Assembly: GCA_030550695.1 (NCBI GenBank)
Contig: JAUQOX010000145.1
Coordinates: 1-7,429 of the forward strand
Origin: Gemmatimonadota bacterium
Lineage (GTDB): Bacteria > Gemmatimonadota > Gemmatimonadetes > Longimicrobiales > Gaopeijiaceae
DNA: 7,429 nt
Reading direction: 5' to 3'
Notes under the pieces: model-generated
Told to the model about the DNA's origin: nothing
Seen by the model: only the letters and a program-made list of their open reading frames with translations
Databases searched by the model: none
In this document: one piece after another, positions 4,452 through 7,429 of the stretch
Numbering within the stretch: the stretch's first letter is position 1
Layout of the letters: every line of letters begins with the position of its first letter
Made by a program: the position numbers and the translations under genes

Positions 4452-5287
4452 AGGATTCTGCGGCCGACGAGATCCGCAAGGCGCTCCTTTTCTACCTGGA
4501 GCGGGGAGCGCCCAAGGGGATCGTCTCGCTCTACCTCTGGATGGGGGAAGGGGAGGGAGGCACCCCCCGGGACAGCGATCTGGATGTGGCGGTCCTGCTG
4601 GACCCAGGGGTTTTCCCCGACCGCCGCTCGCGGGGACGACTGCGCCTGACCCTGGGGGCCGACCTCATGCACGCCCTGCGGGACAACTACGTGGACCTGG
4701 TCATCCTCAACGATGCCCCTCTTGCCCTGGCCAAAAAGATCGTCTTGGGGTGGCAGCGGATCTACTGCGCCGATGCCGAGGCGGACGGGGGCTTTTCCAG
4801 GGACGTCCGGCTTCGGGCGGCCGACCTGGAACTTTACCCACTCTCCGGGGCCCGCTCCGTCTTCGAAATGCGGCCGAGGCCGTTCCTGCGGCTGAGTGCG
4901 GAACAGTTGCGCAGGTATCTGGACCATCTGGCGGAGATCCGCCCCCTCATTGCGGGTCCGGAGTCGCTGGCGAAGGATCTCAGCCTCCACAACGATGTGC
5001 GTTTCGCCCTCCTCATGGTGGCGCAACTGGTCCTGGATATGGCGGCGGAATTGAGCCTGCAGAGGGGTCTCTCCTTCGCCGACGCCTCGGAGGCCGTCTA
5101 CAACCTGGCCGCTCTCCACGAGGTTTCGCCGGACCTGGTGGGCGCCCTGGCCCTGTTCCCGGGCCTGAGGAATGCCCTTCTGCACCCGCATATGGGGTTG
5201 GAGCCCGACCAGTTGTTGGAACAATTGGACCATCTGGGCCCGGTGGAGGAGTTTCTGCGGCTCATGGGCCGACATGTGGACGACTGA
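4442..5287 (+). CDS. Fused minimal nucleotidyltransferase-HepT (HEPN) protein with altered motifs
   Basis: The 281-residue product joins an MNT-type nucleotidyltransferase domain (about residues 1-115) to a HepT-like HEPN helical domain (about 148-281). In type VII HepT-MntA toxin-antitoxin pairs these are separate proteins: HepT is an RNase toxin, and MntA silences it by AMPylating the tyrosine of RX4HXY. The DXD carboxylates D46 and D48 (DSDLDVAVL) and the third acidic residue D85 (VDLV) are present. The GS of the GSX10DXD signature is replaced by M34-G35 at exactly conserved spacing, within WMGEGEGG. The HepT motif reads R243-x4-H248-x-H250, so the RNase arginine and histidine remain but the modified tyrosine is histidine (codon CAT, one base from TAT). 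The GTG start is uncertain: AGGGG at 4430-4434 gives it only a weak binding site, and TTG at 4448 is an alternative. The gene lies 52 bases after thyX. It may be a degenerate or self-regulating toxin-antitoxin module or a repurposed regulator. Confidence 0.75.
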   Translation: MVLKDSAADEIRKALLFYLERGAPKGIVSLYLWMGEGEGGTPRDSDLDVAVLLDPGVFPDRRSRGRLRLTLGADLMHALRDNYVDLVILNDAPLALAKKIVLGWQRIYCADAEADGGFSRDVRLRAADLELYPLSGARSVFEMRPRPFLRLSAEQLRRYLDHLAEIRPLIAGPESLAKDLSLHNDVRFALLMVAQLVLDMAAELSLQRGLSFADASEAVYNLAALHEVSPDLVGALALFPGLRNALLHPHMGLEPDQLLEQLDHLGPVEEFLRLMGRHVDD

Positions 5288-5299
5288 GGAGGGGAAGAC

Positions 5300-5313
5300 A
5301 GGGGGATCCCCCT
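5300..5313. repeat. 14-base perfect palindrome after MNT-HepT
   Basis: AGGGGGATCCCCCT is a perfect palindrome 12 bases after the MNT-HepT stop codon. With no unpaired loop it would fold poorly as RNA unless the centre opens, giving a short GC stem around GATC. It could be a protein-binding site for the downstream gene or a weak transcription pause. No T-run follows. Confidence 0.4.
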
Positions 5314-5319
5314 CGCCCA

Positions 5320-5331
5320 CGGACACGTCCG
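5320..5331. repeat. CGGACACGTCCG near-palindrome, copy 1
   Basis: CGGAC and GTCCG flank AC, forming an operator-like dyad. A near-identical 12-base word occurs at 5382-5393 (11 of 12 bases), in the same orientation and 62 bases on. Both are preceded by A and followed within one base by CTCG. They are in the 124-base gap upstream of the D-aminoacylase-like gene. Confidence 0.45.
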
Positions 5332-5381
5332 CTCGCCCGCGCCGACCGACAACAACACCTGCGCGGGAGGCCCCTCACCTA

Positions 5382-5393
5382 CGGAGACGTCCG
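5382..5393. repeat. CGGAGACGTCCG near-palindrome, copy 2
   Basis: This is the second copy of the dyad at 5320-5331, differing by C to G at the fifth base, which breaks the innermost pair. It ends five bases before GGAGG (5398-5402), the ribosome binding site for the gene at 5412, so a protein bound here could affect initiation of transcription or translation. Confidence 0.4.
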
Positions 5394-5411
5394 ACTCGGA
5401 GGAAACCGACC

Positions 5412-7115
5412 GTGACCCGTTCATGGACTCTGTTGTTTTGCGGCCTTCTCGGGCTGATGGCGGCGGCCTCGTGCCGCCCGGCTCCCACCTACGATCTGAT
5501 CCTCCGGGGGGGCACCCTCTACGACGGGAGCGGCGCTCCTGGGGTGGTGGGTGACCTGGCCTTGTCGGGCGACACCATCGTGGCGGTGGGCGACCTGGGG
5601 CGGGCCCGGGGTCGGCAAGAGCTGGACGTGCGGGGCCTGGCCGTAAGCCCAGGCTTCATCAACATGATGAGCTGGGCCACGGAAACCCTCATCGAAGACG
5701 GTCGGGCCATGAGCGACATCCTTCAGGGGGTCACCCTGGAGGTCATGGGGGAAGGGGAGTCCATGGGCCCGGTGCCCGACACCCTGAAGGCGTGGCTGGA
5801 AAGCCAGCAGGGCGACATCAAATACCGCATCGAGTGGAGCACTCTGGGCGAGTACCTGGAATACCTGGAAAGGAGGGGGGTCTCGCCCAACGTGGCTTCC
5901 TTCGTGGGGGCCTCCACGGTCCGCATCCATGTCCTGGGATTCGCCGACCGGGATCCCTCTCCCGAGGAGCTTGCCCGCATGCAGGATCTGGTGCGCGAAG
6001 CCATGCGGGAGGGGGCCCTGGGAGTGTCCACGGCCCTTATCTATACCCCCGGGAGTTTTGCCGAGACCCCCGAGATCGTCGCCTTGGCCCAAGCGGCGGG
6101 CGAATACGGAGGGATGTACATCAGCCACCTGCGGAGCGAGGGCAACCGCCTGCTGGAGGCGGTGGACGAGTTCCTTACCATTGCCCGGGAGGCCGGAGTC
6201 CCCGCCGAAATCTACCATTTGAAGGCGGCGGGGGCGCAGAACTGGTGGAAGATGGACGAGGTGATCCGCAAGGTCGAGGAAGCCCGGGGTCAGGGGCTCC
6301 GCGTTACCGCCGACATGTACCCCTATACCGCAGGGGCCACGGGGCTCGATGCCGCCATGCCCCCCTGGTCCCAGGAAGGAGGCCCCGAGGCGTGGTATGC
6401 TCGGCTCAGGGACCCGGCGCTCCGGGCCCGCATCGCCCAGGAGATGACCACCCCGTCCACGGAGTGGGAGAACCTGTACCTGGCGGCCGGGGGACCGGAG
6501 AACGTGTTGCTGGTGGGCTTCAGGCAGGACTCCCTGAAGTACCTTACCGGCAAGACCCTGGCGGAGGTGGCGGCCATGCGGGGGACTTCCCCGGAGGTCA
6601 CGGCCATGGATCTGGTGGCCCTGGACGAAAGCCGGGTGGGTGCGGTCTACTTCATGATGTCCGAAGACAACCTCCGCAAGCAGATGCGTCTACCCTGGAT
6701 GAGCTTCTGTTCCGACGCGGGGGCTCCTGCAGCGGAGGGGGTGTTTTTGCGGTCGAATCCCCATCCGCGGGCCTACGGAGCCTTTGCCCGGGTGTTGGGC
6801 AAGTACGTCAGGGACGAAGGGGTCCTTTCCCTGGAAGAGGCCATCCGGCGCATGACCTCTCTGCCCGCCGAGAATCTGAAGATCCGCAAGCGGGGACGCC
6901 TGGCGCCGGGTTACTACGCCGATGTGGTGGTGTTCGATCCGGCGGTCATCCAAGACCGGGCCACCTTCGAACAGCCCCATCAATATGCCCAGGGGGTGGT
7001 CCACGTGTTCGTGAACGGCGTCCAGGTGGTGCGCGAAGGACAGCATACGGGCGCCAAGCCGGGCCGGGTGGTCCGGGGCCCGGGGTGGACGGGTTGGGGG
7101 GAGGGCCGTACGTGA
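5412..7115 (+). CDS. Secreted lipoprotein of the N-acyl-D-amino-acid deacylase (amidohydrolase) family
   Basis: The 567-residue product starts with a positively charged end, a hydrophobic core (residues 6-19) and AASC, so C21 is a plausible lipidation site. It would then be an exported lipoprotein. The rest follows the D-aminoacylase layout: an N-terminal beta sandwich (about 25-80), a TIM-barrel, and the C-terminal segment RGRLAPGYYADVVVFDP (494-510). Recognisable metal or catalytic positions are H239 (ISHLRSEG), H269 (YHLKAAG) and D435 (CSDAGAP). The usual HxH after PGFID is absent (PGFINMMSWA, 80-89). The metal-bridging cysteine of the GNCG-type loop also reads GEGES (113-117). I believe a broad group of annotated D-aminoacylases shares this form, so the specificity of classical enzymes should not be assumed. 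GGAGG at 5398-5402 lies nine bases before the GTG at 5412; the longer frame from 5172 overlaps MNT-HepT and is spurious. It is co-oriented with MNT-HepT and convergent with the aldehyde dehydrogenase. Confidence 0.88.
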   Translation: MTRSWTLLFCGLLGLMAAASCRPAPTYDLILRGGTLYDGSGAPGVVGDLALSGDTIVAVGDLGRARGRQELDVRGLAVSPGFINMMSWATETLIEDGRAMSDILQGVTLEVMGEGESMGPVPDTLKAWLESQQGDIKYRIEWSTLGEYLEYLERRGVSPNVASFVGASTVRIHVLGFADRDPSPEELARMQDLVREAMREGALGVSTALIYTPGSFAETPEIVALAQAAGEYGGMYISHLRSEGNRLLEAVDEFLTIAREAGVPAEIYHLKAAGAQNWWKMDEVIRKVEEARGQGLRVTADMYPYTAGATGLDAAMPPWSQEGGPEAWYARLRDPALRARIAQEMTTPSTEWENLYLAAGGPENVLLVGFRQDSLKYLTGKTLAEVAAMRGTSPEVTAMDLVALDESRVGAVYFMMSEDNLRKQMRLPWMSFCSDAGAPAAEGVFLRSNPHPRAYGAFARVLGKYVRDEGVLSLEEAIRRMTSLPAENLKIRKRGRLAPGYYADVVVFDPAVIQDRATFEQPHQYAQGVVHVFVNGVQVVREGQHTGAKPGRVVRGPGWTGWGEGRT

Positions 7116-7171
7116 ATCACCACCCACGGCCCGTCCCATGGGGGCGCCTGGCCGGCCGAAGCCGTTGACCG

Positions 7172-7429
7172 TCAGGCCACCCACACCGTCTTGATGTTCA
7201 CGAACTCCAGGATCCCGAAGGGCGAAAGCTCCCGACCGTAGCCGCTCTCCTTGATTCCCCCGAAGGGCAGCCGGGGGTCGGAGCGCACGAAGGCGTTCAC
7301 GAAGCAGGATCCAGCCTCCAGCTCCTCCCGGGCGATCCGGGTCCCCCGCTCCACGTCCCGGGTGAACACGGCGGCCCCCAGGCCGAACACCGTGTCGTTG
7401 GCCACCCGCAGGGCTTCCTCCTCGTCCTT
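7172..7429 (-). CDS. NAD(P)-dependent aldehyde dehydrogenase, succinate-semialdehyde type (C-terminal 85 residues, partial)
   Basis: The frame is open from the window end to a TGA at 7172-7174, so the 5' part of the gene is outside. The residues that remain match the C-terminal end of the aldehyde dehydrogenase superfamily. They read ANDTVFGLGAAVFTRD, then GSCFVNAFV, then PFGGIKESGYGRE and a tail, LSPFGILEFVNIKTVWV. The FGGxKxSGxGRE box plus the VNIKTVW ending is typical of succinate-semialdehyde dehydrogenases of the Sad/GabD group, which oxidise succinate semialdehyde to succinate. The catalytic cysteine and general-base glutamate, and most of the NAD-binding domain, are not in the window, so substrate assignment is tentative. 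The gene converges on the D-aminoacylase homologue with a 56-base gap. That gap holds the short palindromes CCCATGGG (7135-7142) and GGCCGGCC (7150-7157), but no clear terminator. Confidence 0.9.
   Translation of the reverse strand, partial: KDEEEALRVANDTVFGLGAAVFTRDVERGTRIAREELEAGSCFVNAFVRSDPRLPFGGIKESGYGRELSPFGILEFVNIKTVWVA

Noticed and set aside
3037..4479. A 480-codon minus-strand frame covering thyX
   Set aside because: It is antisense to a fully conserved ThyX and has the low-complexity composition of a codon-bias shadow.
5172..5411. An 80-residue N-terminal extension of the D-aminoacylase homologue into the MNT-HepT gene
   Set aside because: The upstream part is out of frame within MNT-HepT coding sequence. 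The GTG at 5412 has GGAGG at a good distance and gives a proper signal peptide with a lipidation cysteine.
7116..7171. Bidirectional terminator between the D-aminoacylase homologue and the aldehyde dehydrogenase
   Set aside because: Only short palindromes (CCCATGGG, GGCCGGCC) are present, with no stem-loop of useful size and no T-run on either strand.

Overview
The window is very GC-rich, with G or C in nearly every third codon position. It reads as ordinary bacterial chromosome with short intergenic gaps. It carries a flavin-dependent thymidylate synthase, a bacterial histone-deacetylase-fold enzyme, an M19 dipeptidase, a lipoprotein D-aminoacylase relative, and a succinate-semialdehyde-type aldehyde dehydrogenase. 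Together with the codon bias this suggests a high-GC environmental bacterium. Gemmatimonadota or a similar lineage is my best guess, from the style of the D-aminoacylase and hydrolase homologues, but it is inference only. No rRNA, tRNA, IS element or phage gene is visible.

Layout. Bases 1-67 are dominated by poly-G runs that cut into the 5' end of a membrane-bound YdjM-type hydrolase gene (+, 79-564 readable); this looks like a contig end or sequencing artefact. A convergent M19 dipeptidase follows (-, 639-1721). From a shared divergent region (1722-1884) a small four-cysteine protein is read the other way (+, 1885-2109). Its stop codon overlaps that of a histone-deacetylase-family enzyme (-, 2106-3020) within a CTAG. 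A 382-base divergent intergenic region (3021-3402) is full of inverted repeats and holds two identical 28-base direct repeats. Next comes thyX (+, 3403-4389). After 52 bases with a hairpin over a strong Shine-Dalgarno comes a fused nucleotidyltransferase-HepT protein (+, 4442-5287), then a secreted D-aminoacylase-like lipoprotein (+, 5412-7115). The window closes with the C-terminal end of a convergent aldehyde dehydrogenase (-, 7172 to beyond the end).

How the genes relate. thyX, the MNT-HepT fusion and the D-aminoacylase homologue are co-oriented and could share a transcript. The dipeptidase, D-aminoacylase homologue and aldehyde dehydrogenase are all compatible with peptide and amino-acid salvage, but the window does not prove a common pathway. 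The most unusual item is the MNT-HepT fusion. In known HepT-MntA toxin-antitoxin pairs (type VII) the nucleotidyltransferase AMPylates a tyrosine in the HepT RX4HXY motif. Here both domains are in one polypeptide, the nucleotidyltransferase GS signature reads MG, and the target tyrosine is histidine. The antitoxin chemistry and its target therefore both look lost or changed.
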